In this document: one piece after another, positions 1-8,630 of the stretch
Numbering within the stretch: the first letter of the stretch is position 1
Layout: each line of letters begins with the position of its first letter
Assembly (NCBI RefSeq): GCF_036322705.1
Contig: NZ_AP027270.1
Location: 310,001-374,000 of the forward strand
DNA length: 64,000 nt
Source of the DNA: Maricaulis maris
GTDB lineage: Bacteria; Pseudomonadota; Alphaproteobacteria; Caulobacterales; Maricaulaceae
Direction of reading: 5' to 3'
Notes under the pieces: generated by a model
The model's database searches: none
Told to the model about the DNA's origin: nothing
The model's input: the letters and a program-made list of their open reading frames with translations, nothing else
Program-made: the position numbers and the translations under genes

Positions 1-716
1 AGGCCGTCCCGGCGCAGGGCATTGATCCCAGCCTCGGTCGTGCCTTTCTTGCTCATCACCGAATTCCGCAGCTCGGCAACATCCTCGTCCGAGCGGGTCG
101 CCATTTCGATGGCGCCGCCAAGCGTCTCCAGGACCAGCTTGCGGGCGGTCTCCTTGGAAAAGCCGAGCGCCTGCGCAGCGGCGATATAGCTGCGAGTGAT
201 TTCGAAGACATAGCCGGGCCCGCTGCCGGCGACGGCGGTCAGGCGGTCGAGCTCGTCTTCGTCGTCAAGCCAGATCGCGGTGCCGGTGGTCTTCGCCAGC
301 TGGTCTGCGAGTTCGCGGTGACGGGTCTCACAGGCGGTATTGGCGTAGAGCCCGTTGACGCTGCGCCCGATCAGCGCGGGAAGGTTGGGCATGATCCGGA
401 TGATCGGCTTGTCGCCGACAAGTCCGGCAAGGGACGCCGCAGAATAGCCCGCGGCAATCGAGACGTAACAGCCATTTTCGGCCAGCAGGCCCGTATAGGC
501 CGGCAGGACCTCGGCGATCTGCTGTGGCTTGACTGCGATGATGATCGCATCGAAGCGGCGGCCGGCAAGGGCGTCGACACTGGCGGCGTGTTCGGTGCCC
601 GGCGGCAGCGCGCGACCACTCCGGTTCACGGCCGTGAACCGGGCCGGCATGGCATCGAGCCATCGCCGCAGCATCGCGCCACCCATCTTTCCGCATCCTA
701 CCAGCAGTATGTCCAT
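1..716 (-). CDS. proC: pyrroline-5-carboxylate reductase (C-terminus cut by window edge)
   Basis: Last step of proline synthesis: NAD(P)H-dependent reduction of pyrroline-5-carboxylate, in the cytoplasm. The first 238 codons are visible and the frame is still open at base 1, so only the C-terminal tail is missing (the family is about 270 residues). The N-terminus has the dinucleotide-binding glycine motif GCGKMG, followed by a Rossmann fold with IIIAVKPQ. The dimerisation domain carries VAGSGPGYVF and, near the visible end, the ProC signature region with KKGTTEAG, where most homologues have PGGTT. The gene is divergent from proB across 322 bases, so two proline genes share one control region. 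Identification is firm. Confidence 0.93.
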   Translation of the reverse strand, partial: MDILLVGCGKMGGAMLRRWLDAMPARFTAVNRSGRALPPGTEHAASVDALAGRRFDAIIIAVKPQQIAEVLPAYTGLLAENGCYVSIAAGYSAASLAGLVGDKPIIRIMPNLPALIGRSVNGLYANTACETRHRELADQLAKTTGTAIWLDDEDELDRLTAVAGSGPGYVFEITRSYIAAAQALGFSKETARKLVLETLGGAIEMATRSDEDVAELRNSVMSKKGTTEAGINALRRDG

Positions 717-1038
717 GCCTAGCCTGCTCCGTCTTCAGGGCGTGGCGCCGGACCGGCGATCCCTCATCCCACATGAAAATGCCCGATCCGCCGTAGCGTC
801 TCGAGCCTGTTTCTGGGGTATATAGCAACAACAATTTCGAGTTCAAATTATATATGCGGTTGTGTCTTCGGAGCCGAAAGGTCAGCGCCGCATAGAAAAA
901 TAAGACAATTAGGTCCCGATTAACGGCTTTCAGAGAGCATTTGCTCCAAGAATGGGGTTGAAAAATTTCGAATGCTAAATATTTTGCCCGCAGGTTTTGC
1001 GCTGCACCAAAAGTTGGCGCGCTATCCAGGAGAACCGT
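717..1038. promoter_or_regulatory. proC-proB divergent intergenic region
   Basis: This 322-base stretch has no gene. Bases about 825-1000 are clearly AT-richer than the flanks, as expected for promoters firing both ways. On the minus strand a perfect TATAAT lies at 852-847, but no good -35 is visible at 16-18 bases. No clear inverted repeat or terminator was found. Confidence 0.5.
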
Positions 1039-1041
1039 GTG
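1027..1041 (+). promoter_or_regulatory. proB ribosome-binding site and GTG start
   Basis: AGGAG at about 1027-1032 sits 7 bases before GTG at 1039. The upstream ATG at 997 is in frame but has no such site and would add a non-conserved leader, so GTG is chosen as the start. Confidence 0.75.
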
Positions 1042-2196
1042 AGCCAGCGTAAACGCATCGTCGTCAAGATCGGGTCCAGCCTGTTGGCCAATGACCGCCG
1101 GCTGACCCTCCGCTATGCCTTCATGAACGAGTTGCTGGCCGACATCGCGCGGCTCCGTGACGAGGGGTATGATGTTGTCCTGGCCTCTTCTGGCGCTGTC
1201 GCGCTGGGCCTGAATGCCATGCAGACCTCCCCCGAGGATGCCGGCGTGCTCGACAAGCAGGCCGCCGCGGCCTGTGGCCAGCCGCTGCTTCTCAACGCCT
1301 ACAAGCAGGTCGCCCACGAGCACGGCTTTGATATCGCCCAGATTCTGGTGACGCTGGAAGATCTCGAGGAGCGCCGCCGCTTCCTCAACACAAAGAACAC
1401 CATTCAGCGTCTGTTCGAGCGCGGCATGATGCCGATCGTCAATGAGAACGACACCGTGACGACCGAGGAAATCCGGGTCGGCGACAATGACCGCCTGGCC
1501 GCCAAGGTGGCGCAGATGATCCAGGCCGATCATCTTGTCATCCTGACCAGTATTGATGGCCTTTATGATCGCGATCCCTCGGATCCGGAAGCGCAATTCG
1601 TCGACACGATCGAGGATGTCACCGAGTATCTCGAAGTCACTTCGGGTACGAGCTCGCTCGGCTCGGGTGGCATGTTGACCAAGATCCAGGCCGCAAACCT
1701 GGCCCAGAATGCCGGGTGCACCACGCTGATCGCCGAGGGTAGGATTGACCGTCCGGTTTCGGCCGTGCTGAGCGGCGAGCGTCGCCACACCAAGTGCGTC
1801 GCCAAGGGCACGCCGGCCTCGTCGTGGGCGGTCTGGCTGACCAACCGCCTGCACCGCGCCGGCGGTCTTGTGATCACCGACGAGGCAGCCGAGGCACTGG
1901 CCACCAGCACCAGCGGCCTCAGCCGCGACTATGTCGTGAAGATCCATGGCGACTTTACCAAGGGCGATGTGCTGCACGTCTATTCGGAAAGCGGTGACGA
2001 GATCGCTCGCGGCCTGACCAATTTCTCGTCGGACGAGACCATGATGCTGGCCCGTCACACCGACCAGGACGTCAAGGCGTTGCTGGGCTATCAAGCCCGG
2101 CCGGAGATTGTGAACCGGGACAATATGGTCATGCTGGACCATCAGCATCTACCCTGGGATGCGCCGACCCAGTCCCTGCGTCTGGTCGCGTCCTGA
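1039..2196 (+). CDS. proB: glutamate 5-kinase
   Basis: Phosphorylates L-glutamate to gamma-glutamyl phosphate, the committed and usually proline-inhibited step of proline synthesis. The 385 residues match the full two-domain family. The amino-acid kinase domain (about residues 5-260) shows VVKIGSSLL, LASSGAVALG, VNENDTV, GDNDRLAAKVA and GSGGMLTKIQAA. A C-terminal PUA domain (about 280-365) includes IHGDFTKGDV and ARGL. The start is GTG at 1039. The usual partner proA is not in the window; proC lies divergently upstream. A strong hairpin follows the stop, so the gene is probably monocistronic. Confidence 0.95.
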   Translation: MSQRKRIVVKIGSSLLANDRRLTLRYAFMNELLADIARLRDEGYDVVLASSGAVALGLNAMQTSPEDAGVLDKQAAAACGQPLLLNAYKQVAHEHGFDIAQILVTLEDLEERRRFLNTKNTIQRLFERGMMPIVNENDTVTTEEIRVGDNDRLAAKVAQMIQADHLVILTSIDGLYDRDPSDPEAQFVDTIEDVTEYLEVTSGTSSLGSGGMLTKIQAANLAQNAGCTTLIAEGRIDRPVSAVLSGERRHTKCVAKGTPASSWAVWLTNRLHRAGGLVITDEAAEALATSTSGLSRDYVVKIHGDFTKGDVLHVYSESGDEIARGLTNFSSDETMMLARHTDQDVKALLGYQARPEIVNRDNMVMLDHQHLPWDAPTQSLRLVAS

Positions 2197-2236
2197 CGCC
2201 CGGCCGCATAGCGGCGTCAATCAGACTTGAATGACA

Positions 2237-2263
2237 GAAGCCGGCTCCATCGGAGCCGGCTTC
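2237..2263 (+). terminator. hairpin after proB
   Basis: A perfect 12-bp stem (2237-2248 with 2252-2263) closes a 3-base loop 40 bases after the proB stop. The stem is GC-rich but there is no long T-run, so termination may be partial. It separates proB from the thioesterase gene. Confidence 0.7.
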
Positions 2264-2311
2264 GCCTTGCCCGGGGTGCCTCTGCAAGGCACCGTACCGG
2301 AAGCTGGAATT

Positions 2312-2348
2312 TTGTGCAGACGCGGTCCACACTTGCTGTCCTGCACAA
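2312..2348. promoter_or_regulatory. widely spaced inverted repeat before tesB
   Basis: TTGTGCAG (2312-2319) and its exact complement CTGCACAA (2341-2348) are separated by 21 bases and end 18 bases before the thioesterase start. It could be a two-site operator for a looping or dimer-pair regulator, or an mRNA hairpin near the ribosome-binding site (GAGGGG, about 2356-2361). Confidence 0.4.
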
Positions 2349-2366
2349 TAAAATCGAGGGGCCATC

Positions 2367-3284
2367 ATGGACGGGGCTGACAAGACGCAAGACGAAGCCA
2401 AGGCGCGCCGGGTGTATACACCCGCCGAGTTGGCGGCCGGTCTGGTCCATCTGCTGGATGTCGAGGAGATTGATGTCGACCTTTATCGCGGCCGCCGCAA
2501 TCCGGGCGGCCGGGGTCGGGTGTTTGGCGGCCAGGTCATCGCCCAGGCGCTGACGGCGGCCGTTGCCTCGGTCGATACTGATCGCCAAATCCACTCCCTG
2601 CACGCCTATTTCATGCGGCCGGGCGATGAGGACTTTCCGATTGTCTACCGTGTCGAGCGCGATTACGACGGTGGCAGTTTCTCGAACCGGCGCGTCATCG
2701 CCATGCAGCGCGGCAAGCCGATCCTGAACATGACGGCATCCTTCCATCGGACCGAGACCGGGCTGTCTCACCAGGTCGATCTCGGTGATGTCCCGTCGCC
2801 TGATGATCTGCCAACCGAGGTCGAGCTTCTGCGCCGGATGAAGGACCAGGTGCCCGAACCCTTCTACCGGTTCATGACCCGTCCGCGGCCGATCGAGATG
2901 CGTCCCGTCGACCCCTGGTCGCCGGTCGATCCACGCAAGCGCGAGCCCAAGCGGCAGATCTGGATCCGCTGCACCGATCTGCAGAGCGATAACCAGGTCA
3001 TGCATCGCGCCGTGCTCGCCTTTGCCTCCGACATGGCGCTCCTGAGCACCTGCATGCAGCCGCACGGGGTCAGCTGGATCACGCAGAAGATGCAGTCGGC
3101 CAGCCTCGATCACGCGGTCTGGTTCCATGATGATGTCGATATGAGTGACTGGCTGCTTTACGACACGGACAGTCCGTGGTCGGGCGGCGCACGCGGCTTC
3201 AACCGCGGCCAGTTGTTCAATCGGGACGGCAAGCTGGTGGCATCAACGGCCCAGGAGGGTCTGATCCGTCTGCGCAACGACTAG
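2367..3284 (+). CDS. tesB: acyl-CoA thioesterase II
   Basis: Hydrolyses acyl-CoA to free fatty acid and CoA in the cytoplasm. The 305-residue protein has the double-hotdog TesB layout. The N-terminal hotdog has GGQVIAQAL and LHAYFMRPGD; the C-terminal hotdog has the catalytic set known from E. coli TesB: Asp222 (AFASDM), Ser246 in the SLDHAVWFH element (Thr in E. coli) and Gln296 (STAQEGLIR). ATG at 2367 follows GAGGGG. Its stop is 6 bases from the stop of the convergent CMD-family gene. It opens a long run of acyl-CoA genes, so an overflow or CoA-recycling role in lipid catabolism is likely. Confidence 0.9.
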   Translation: MDGADKTQDEAKARRVYTPAELAAGLVHLLDVEEIDVDLYRGRRNPGGRGRVFGGQVIAQALTAAVASVDTDRQIHSLHAYFMRPGDEDFPIVYRVERDYDGGSFSNRRVIAMQRGKPILNMTASFHRTETGLSHQVDLGDVPSPDDLPTEVELLRRMKDQVPEPFYRFMTRPRPIEMRPVDPWSPVDPRKREPKRQIWIRCTDLQSDNQVMHRAVLAFASDMALLSTCMQPHGVSWITQKMQSASLDHAVWFHDDVDMSDWLLYDTDSPWSGGARGFNRGQLFNRDGKLVASTAQEGLIRLRND

Positions 3285-3290
3285 GGTCGT

Positions 3291-3860
3291 CTAGCCGCGC
3301 CGGTCAAGATCCGGATCGAGGGTCTGTCCCTTGTCGAGCTGGACGCCGAACGTGTTCAGCATCATTGAGACCTGAGTGTACTGGCCGACGGTGAACACCA
3401 GGTCCATGCGCTGTTTTTCGGTCAGGAAGGCCAAGTCCGCCCAGCGGGCTTCGTTGACGAAGTGGTCGCCGACAAGATCATCGGTGGCCCGGATCAGGGC
3501 GGCGTCTTCGGCTGACCAGCCCGGGGCATCGGCGCCGGTCTTGATGGCTTCGACCTCGGCTTCGGTCAGGCCTGCGCGCAGGCCTATCTCGACATGCTGG
3601 GTCCACTCATAGCCGGACCCGCACAGATAGCCGGTCCGCAGAATGATGAGCTCGCGCTCACGCGGTGCGAGATCATTCTTGTCGGACAGGACATAGCCGC
3701 CCCAGACATTGAACCGTTTCAACGCCTTCGGGGCGCGGGCCAGGGTCTTGAAGATATTGATCACCCAGCCTGTTTTGAGAAACGGCCCGAGCGCCTCGCG
3801 CTGGTCTTCGGTCAGATTATCGAGATCGACCGGATCAATGCGCGGGGCGCCCAGCCGCAT
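3291..3860 (-). CDS. carboxymuconolactone decarboxylase-family protein
   Basis: A 189-residue all-helical CMD/AhpD-superfamily protein. The core element is ERELIILRTGYLCGSGYEW followed by TQHVEIG, with Cys and His in the places expected for gamma-CMD and AhpD-like proteins. Only one Cys of a CxxC pair is present, so a peroxidase role like AhpD is less likely. ATG at 3860 is preferred because it lies 4 bases after the stop of the upstream thiolase; a longer frame exists but runs into the thiolase gene. The tight spacing shows co-transcription with the thiolase. The substrate is unknown; such genes are common in aromatic and lipid degradation clusters. Confidence 0.82.
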   Translation of the reverse strand: MRLGAPRIDPVDLDNLTEDQREALGPFLKTGWVINIFKTLARAPKALKRFNVWGGYVLSDKNDLAPRERELIILRTGYLCGSGYEWTQHVEIGLRAGLTEAEVEAIKTGADAPGWSAEDAALIRATDDLVGDHFVNEARWADLAFLTEKQRMDLVFTVGQYTQVSMMLNTFGVQLDKGQTLDPDLDRRG

Positions 3861-3864
3861 CGGA

Positions 3865-5037
3865 CTACAGGACCTCGAACAGGCCGGCAGCGCCCATGCC
3901 GCCACCGACACACATGGTGACGATCACGTATTTGGCGCCCCGACGCTTGCCCTCGATGAGGGCGTGGCCGACCATGCGGGCACCGGACATGCCATAGGGG
4001 TGGCCGATCGAGATGGCGCCGCCATTGACGTTCAGCTTGTCGGCCGGAATGCCGAGGCGGTCGGCGCAGTAGAGAACCTGAACGGCGAACGCTTCATTGA
4101 GTTCCCACAGGCCGATATCGTCGGCCTTGAGGCCGAAGCGCTCGAGCAGTTTCGGCACGGCGAAGACTGGGCCGATACCCATTTCGTCCGGCTCGGTGCC
4201 GGCGACGGCCATGCCCATATAGCGACCGAGCGGGGCGAGGCCGCGCTTGGCCGCGACTTCCGCTTCCATGACGACACAGGCCGAGGCCCCGTCGGAGAGC
4301 TGGCTGGCATTGCCGGCGGTGATGGTGCCGCCTTCGATCACCGGCTTCAGGCTCTGCAGGCCGGCCAGGTCGGTGCTGGGGCGGTTGCCTTCGTCCTTCT
4401 GCAGGAAGGCTTCCTCATGGGAGGCTTCACCGGTCTCCTTGTTGATGACGATCTTCGTCGACTTCATCGGCACAATTTCGTCGTCGAACTTGCCGGCGTC
4501 CTGGGCCGCGGCGGTGCGCTGCTGCGACTGCAGGCCGTACTCGTCCATGCGGTCGCGCGAAATGCCATAGCGGCTGGCGACGATCTCGGCCGTCTGCAGC
4601 ATCGGCATGTAGATGTCCTTGTGCATCGCGACCAGTTCCGGGTCAGGCTGCACGCGCATTTCCTTGGTCTGGACCATCGAGATCGATTCGACGCCACCGG
4701 CCACGACCACGTCCATGCGGTCGACAATGACCTGCTTGGCGGCGGTGGCGATGGTCATCAGGCCGGACGAGCACTGGCGGTCCATCGACTGACCGGCCAC
4801 AGTGACCGGCAGGCCCGCGCGCAGCGCGGCGGTGCGGCCGATCGTGTGCTGGACACCCTGCTGCAGGGCGGCGCCGATGATCACGTCCTGGATTTCAGCC
4901 GGATCGACCTGGGAGCGCTCGACAGCCGCCTTGATGGCATGGCCGCACAGGGTCGGCGACGGGGTGGCATTGAAGGCGCCGCGATAGGCCTTGCCGATCG
5001 GGGTGCGGGCGGTGGAAACGATGACGGCATCACGCAT
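3865..5037 (-). CDS. acetyl-CoA C-acyltransferase (thiolase)
   Basis: Thiolytic cleavage of 3-ketoacyl-CoA, the last step of beta-oxidation, or the reverse condensation. The 390 residues cover a full thiolase. The nucleophilic Cys89 is in [15 protein letters not shown] is present, the catalytic His is in [10 protein letters not shown], and the second active-site Cys is in CVGGGMG near the C-terminus. Family level is secure; FadA-like degradative or AtoB-like biosynthetic use cannot be split by eye, but the neighbourhood argues for degradation. It is the first gene of a two-gene operon with the CMD protein. The ribosome-binding site before ATG is weak. Confidence 0.92.
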   Translation of the reverse strand: MRDAVIVSTARTPIGKAYRGAFNATPSPTLCGHAIKAAVERSQVDPAEIQDVIIGAALQQGVQHTIGRTAALRAGLPVTVAGQSMDRQCSSGLMTIATAAKQVIVDRMDVVVAGGVESISMVQTKEMRVQPDPELVAMHKDIYMPMLQTAEIVASRYGISRDRMDEYGLQSQQRTAAAQDAGKFDDEIVPMKSTKIVINKETGEASHEEAFLQKDEGNRPSTDLAGLQSLKPVIEGGTITAGNASQLSDGASACVVMEAEVAAKRGLAPLGRYMGMAVAGTEPDEMGIGPVFAVPKLLERFGLKADDIGLWELNEAFAVQVLYCADRLGIPADKLNVNGGAISIGHPYGMSGARMVGHALIEGKRRGAKYVIVTMCVGGGMGAAGLFEVL

Positions 5038-5536
5038 GAGTGTTTCTCTTTTCTGTCGGCAAACGGAGCTTGCGGGAAGGATTGACGGGCATGTCGGTCG
5101 GGCAGGGTGGCGCGGTGGTTGCGGTCGCTTCGAAGACCCGGCCTGTCGGGCCGGGGTGCGACCATCGCGGTCGGGTGCGCGCCGGGTTTTCCCTTTCTGT
5201 CGAAGGATTGTGCCGCAGTTTTAGTCGCCTGCACGGGTGTGGGGCAAGAGGAAACCGGACCGTTTCCTCAAATTTGGGCAGTCATGTTCAAATTTCGGAT
5301 GGTCGCCATTCAAAAGCGTCTGTTATTTCTCGCTCTTGTTGCTTTTCAAAAAGCAGGTATGCTCATACCGATAACATGAAAGGGCGGTGTCAAAGACGCT
5401 CCCAAAGCCCCGCAGTCAGTCATCAGGACAGGCTATCCGGCCCGGGACTGCGGGCCAAGGGGTTTGGTGGCGATCGGCGGCAAACGGCTGACACGATTGG
5501 GCAGACGCCAACAAGGCGCGCCTTCCGGGAGGATAA
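5038..5536. promoter_or_regulatory. divergent intergenic region, thiolase / MFS
   Basis: This is 499 bases without a convincing gene. A GC-rich hairpin (7-bp arms 5137-5143 and 5149-5155) lies near the thiolase side. Bases about 5270-5380 are AT-richer. The most notable element is the perfect palindrome GGTATG-CT-CATACC at 5356-5369. Its left part, read with upstream bases, is a weaker copy (11 of 15 fixed positions) of the ATCGAAT-N4-GGTATGCA motif found at 12388 and 22943. Confidence 0.5.
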
Positions 5537-7039
5537 ATGACTGACACCGCTTCGCCGGGTGGCCCGGCGGCTGCGCCGCCGCCGCTGAAATATGTCACCA
5601 AGCTGCTCTATGGCGTCGGCTCGATGGCTTACGGGGTCAAGGATGTCGCCTTCCGGGCCTACCTCCTGTGGTACTATAATTACGTGATTGGCGCCGATGC
5701 CGCGCTGGTCTCGCTGGCGATTCTGGTGGCGCTGGTCTTTGACGCGGTGTCCGACCCGATTGTCGGACAGATCTCCGACAGCTTGCGGACCCGGTGGGGG
5801 CGTCGGCATCCGCTGATGTATCTGTCTGCCATTCCGGCTGCCGCGTCCTTCTTCTTCCTGTGGCATCCACCGTCAGGGCTCGCGGGCTGGGATCTCTTCT
5901 TCTACCTGGCGATCCTCTCCTCGGCCGTGCGGACCTTCATCACGCTATATGAGATTCCGAGCTCGGCCTTGGCGCCGGAATTGTCGACCAGCTATGACGA
6001 CCGCACCTCGATTGCCAGCTACCGCTATTTCTTCGGCTATCTGGGCGGGATCGGCATGTCGGTCCTGGCCCTGTGGATCTGGCTTGCGCCAACGGAGGCG
6101 TACCCGATCGGCCAACTCAATCCGGCCGGTTACTACACCTTTGGCCTGGTCGGCTCCCTCCTGATGTTCGCGACGGTGATGATTTCGACCGCAGGCACGC
6201 ATCACCGCATCAAATACCTGCGCAAACTGCCGCCGCCTCAGCGCCGAAATCCGTTCGAGACCCTGATGCTGATGGGGCGGACTTTCGGCAGCAAGGCCTT
6301 CCTCGCGATCCTCGGCTTCGGCGTGCTCAAATACACCGCGATCGGCATGGCCTCCGCCCTCTCGCTTTATTTCGGCACGCTGTTCTGGGGCTTCAACGCC
6401 TTCGATCTGGGGATCATCGCCGCTGAACCGCTGATCGGTGCCCTCCTGGCGCTGATCTTCGCGCCGATCATTTCCAAGCAACTGGGCAAGCGTAATGCGG
6501 CCTTCGTGCTGTCCATCACGGCGGTTGTTTTCGGTCTGGCCCCCTTCGTCCTGCGTCTGAATGGATGGTTCTTCGAGAATGGCGATCCGTGGCTGCTGCC
6601 GACCCTCTTCATCATTCTCGCTGTCTATTCCGCGTGCGCGATTTCCTCGGCCATTCTCGTCCACGCCATGCTGGGCGATGTGATCGACGCCAGCCAGCTC
6701 AAGACCGGGCGGCGGGCCGAGGGGCTGTTCTACGCGGCCAATAGTTTCATGCAGAAATGCGTGACGGGCCTCGGCCTGATGGTGGCGGGTATCCTGCTGA
6801 CGATTGTCGACCTGCCCGAGCGGGCCCAGCCCGCTGATGTTGACCCGGCCTCGGTTGACCTTCTGGCCATTCTTTACGTGCCCAGCGTGGCCTTCCTTTA
6901 CATCGCCGGTGCGGGCTTCCTGTATTTCTACCGCATCGATCGCTCCAGCCATGAGGCCAATCTGGCTGCCCTGAAGCGGCAGGAAGAGGCCGCGCTCGAC
7001 GCCGGCAAGACGATTCAAAACCCGGGGGTCCAACCGTGA
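5537..7039 (+). CDS. MFS transporter, GPH (sugar:cation symporter)-like
   Basis: A 500-residue inner-membrane protein with about 12 hydrophobic segments. The start of the first bundle (GSMAYGVKDVAFRAYLLWYY), SDPIVGQISD and RTRWGRRHP resemble the glycoside-pentoside-hexuronide:cation symporter branch of MFS. GGAGG lies just before ATG at 5537. It is the first gene of an operon whose other members act on acyl-CoA thioesters, so the likely cargo is an organic acid, steroid or glycoside feeding that pathway rather than a simple sugar. The substrate is inferred from context only. The C-terminus (about 475-500) is a short polar tail. Confidence 0.82.
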   Translation: MTDTASPGGPAAAPPPLKYVTKLLYGVGSMAYGVKDVAFRAYLLWYYNYVIGADAALVSLAILVALVFDAVSDPIVGQISDSLRTRWGRRHPLMYLSAIPAAASFFFLWHPPSGLAGWDLFFYLAILSSAVRTFITLYEIPSSALAPELSTSYDDRTSIASYRYFFGYLGGIGMSVLALWIWLAPTEAYPIGQLNPAGYYTFGLVGSLLMFATVMISTAGTHHRIKYLRKLPPPQRRNPFETLMLMGRTFGSKAFLAILGFGVLKYTAIGMASALSLYFGTLFWGFNAFDLGIIAAEPLIGALLALIFAPIISKQLGKRNAAFVLSITAVVFGLAPFVLRLNGWFFENGDPWLLPTLFIILAVYSACAISSAILVHAMLGDVIDASQLKTGRRAEGLFYAANSFMQKCVTGLGLMVAGILLTIVDLPERAQPADVDPASVDLLAILYVPSVAFLYIAGAGFLYFYRIDRSSHEANLAALKRQEEAALDAGKTIQNPGVQP

Positions 7040-7063
7040 CGGCCACCGTATTCGGGAGTTTCC

Positions 7064-8221
7064 ATGAGTTTGCGTAACACTGCCTGCATCGCCGGCGCCT
7101 TCGAGCATCCCACCCGGCTCGCGCCGGATATGACGACGCCGCAACTGCATGCCGAGTGTGCGGCCGGCGCGTTGGCCGATGCCGGTCTCACGATCCGTGA
7201 GGTCGACGGGTATTTTTGCGCCACCGACGCGCCCGGCTTCGGGCCGATCTCGATGATCGACTATCTCGGTCTCGATGTCCGCCATACCGATTCAACCGAG
7301 CTGGGCGGCTGCACCTATATCGCCCATGTTGCCCACGCGGCAGCGGCCATTGCGGCGGGCAAGTGCTCGGTTGCGCTGATCACGCTGGCCGGTCGGCCGC
7401 GCTCGGAGGCGGTCCAGCGTTTCCGTCCGGGCGCGCCGGAAGCCGCGTTCGAGCAATGGGTCGGGCTGACCAACCACACCAGCTACGGCATGTGCGCCGC
7501 GCGCCACATGCATGAGTTCGGCACCACCTCCGAGCAGCTTGCCTGGATCAAGGTCGCGGCCTCGCAGCACGCCCAGCACAATCCGCATGCCATGTTGCCC
7601 AAGGTGGTGACGGTCGAGGAGGTACTGGACAGTCCGATGATCGCGGATCCGCTGCATCGGCTCGATTGCTGCGTGACGACGGATGGGGGTGGCGCGCTGG
7701 TCGTGGTCTCGCCGGAGATCGCAAAAACGCTCAATCGTCCGGTAATCTCGCTGCTCGGCGCCGGCGAGGCGACCAAGGGGCCGTCCGGCGGTCTCGGTCT
7801 GGATCTCACCTATACCGCTGCGGCGAAGTCGGGACCGCGAGCGTTCGAGGAGGCCGGCGTCACGCCGTCCGACATCAAATACGCGTCCATCTATGACAGC
7901 TTCACCATCACGGTCCTGCTGCAGCTCGAGGATCTCGGTTTCTGTGCCAAGGGCGAGGGCGGCAGGCTCGTCGCCGACGGCGGGCTGATCTCCGGGGTCG
8001 GCAAGCTGCCCTTCAACACCGATGGCGGCGGGCTCTGCAACAATCACCCCATGTTCCGCGGTGGCATCACCAAGGTGATCGAGGCCGTCCGGCAATTGCG
8101 CGGGGAAGCCCATCCGGCGGTTCAAGTGCCCAATTGCGATCTTGCCGTGGCCACCGGCATCGGCGGTTCGCTGGGTGCCCGGCACGGCGCCGCCACTATT
8201 GTCCTGGAGCGTCAGTCATGA
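7064..8221 (+). CDS. SCP2-type thiolase-like / lipid-transfer protein
   Basis: A 385-residue member of the non-classical thiolase branch (SCP-x thiolase, Ltp). Visible landmarks are VDGYFCATDAPG, ELGGCTYIAHVAHAA, DCCVTTDGGGALVV and NTDGGGLCNNHPMFRGG. The classical thiolase nucleophile context (CSSG) is absent. Several members of this branch, such as Ltp2, are retro-aldolases that work only with a DUF35 partner; here the DUF35 gene overlaps the stop codon (ATGA), which fits an obligate complex. A likely role is cleaving a C-C bond in the side chain of a sterol, bile acid or branched substrate. CGGGAG precedes ATG at 7064. Confidence 0.85.
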   Translation: MSLRNTACIAGAFEHPTRLAPDMTTPQLHAECAAGALADAGLTIREVDGYFCATDAPGFGPISMIDYLGLDVRHTDSTELGGCTYIAHVAHAAAAIAAGKCSVALITLAGRPRSEAVQRFRPGAPEAAFEQWVGLTNHTSYGMCAARHMHEFGTTSEQLAWIKVAASQHAQHNPHAMLPKVVTVEEVLDSPMIADPLHRLDCCVTTDGGGALVVVSPEIAKTLNRPVISLLGAGEATKGPSGGLGLDLTYTAAAKSGPRAFEEAGVTPSDIKYASIYDSFTITVLLQLEDLGFCAKGEGGRLVADGGLISGVGKLPFNTDGGGLCNNHPMFRGGITKVIEAVRQLRGEAHPAVQVPNCDLAVATGIGGSLGARHGAATIVLERQS

Positions 8222-8628
8222 GCGTACGCAAGCTTCCAGCCCCGCAGCCCAATCCCGAGACCCAGGCCTTCTGGGACGGCCTCGGCGCGGGGATCCTGCG
8301 GATCAAGACCTGCGGCGACTGCCGGCAGGGCCACTACTTTCCGCGCACCATCTGCCCGCATTGCGGCTCGGCCGACACGCGCTGGCTCGATACCAGGGGC
8401 GAGGGCGCAATCTATAGCCTGTCAGTCATGCGGCGCGGCGAGGGGGCGCCCTTCGCGGTGGCCTGGGTGACGCTCGATGAGGGGCCGTCGCTGATGACCA
8501 ACCTGGTCGCCGACGACCTCGATAGCCTGGCCATCGGCCAGCGTGTCCGCCTGCATCCGCAGGCCAGTGACAACACAGACGTCGGGGACGGACCATCCCT
8601 GCCCTTTTTCACCCCCAGTGGAGATTGA
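8218..8628 (+). CDS. DUF35 zinc-ribbon/OB-fold acyl-CoA-binding protein
   Basis: A 136-residue small partner protein. An N-terminal rubredoxin-like zinc ribbon uses Cys32, Cys35, Cys46 and Cys49 (CGDC and CPHC), followed by an OB-fold (about 55-125) with YSLSVMRRGE and VAWVTLDEG. DUF35 proteins pair with SCP2-type thiolases, aldolases or MaoC hydratases, often binding the acyl-CoA. ATG at 8218 overlaps the stop of the thiolase-like gene by 4 bases, and the next ATG (8631) lies 2 bases after its own stop, so all three are translationally coupled. A longer frame starts inside the upstream gene and is not used. Confidence 0.9.
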   Translation: MSVRKLPAPQPNPETQAFWDGLGAGILRIKTCGDCRQGHYFPRTICPHCGSADTRWLDTRGEGAIYSLSVMRRGEGAPFAVAWVTLDEGPSLMTNLVADDLDSLAIGQRVRLHPQASDNTDVGDGPSLPFFTPSGD

Positions 8629-8630
8629 TC

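Noticed and set aside
847-852. Perfect minus-strand TATAAT upstream of proC
   Set aside because: No -35 element is visible at 16-18 bases and the surroundings are AT-rich, so it may be chance; mentioned only as part of the intergenic region.
328-2148. Long 606-codon open frame on the minus strand opposite proB
   Set aside because: It runs antisense to proB and part of proC in another frame, is compositionally odd (Gly/His/Gln/Asp-rich) and has no conserved motif. Such frames are common in GC-rich DNA.
3709-5085. 458-codon open frame opposite the thiolase
   Set aside because: Antisense to a clear thiolase gene with intact active-site residues; no recognisable domain.
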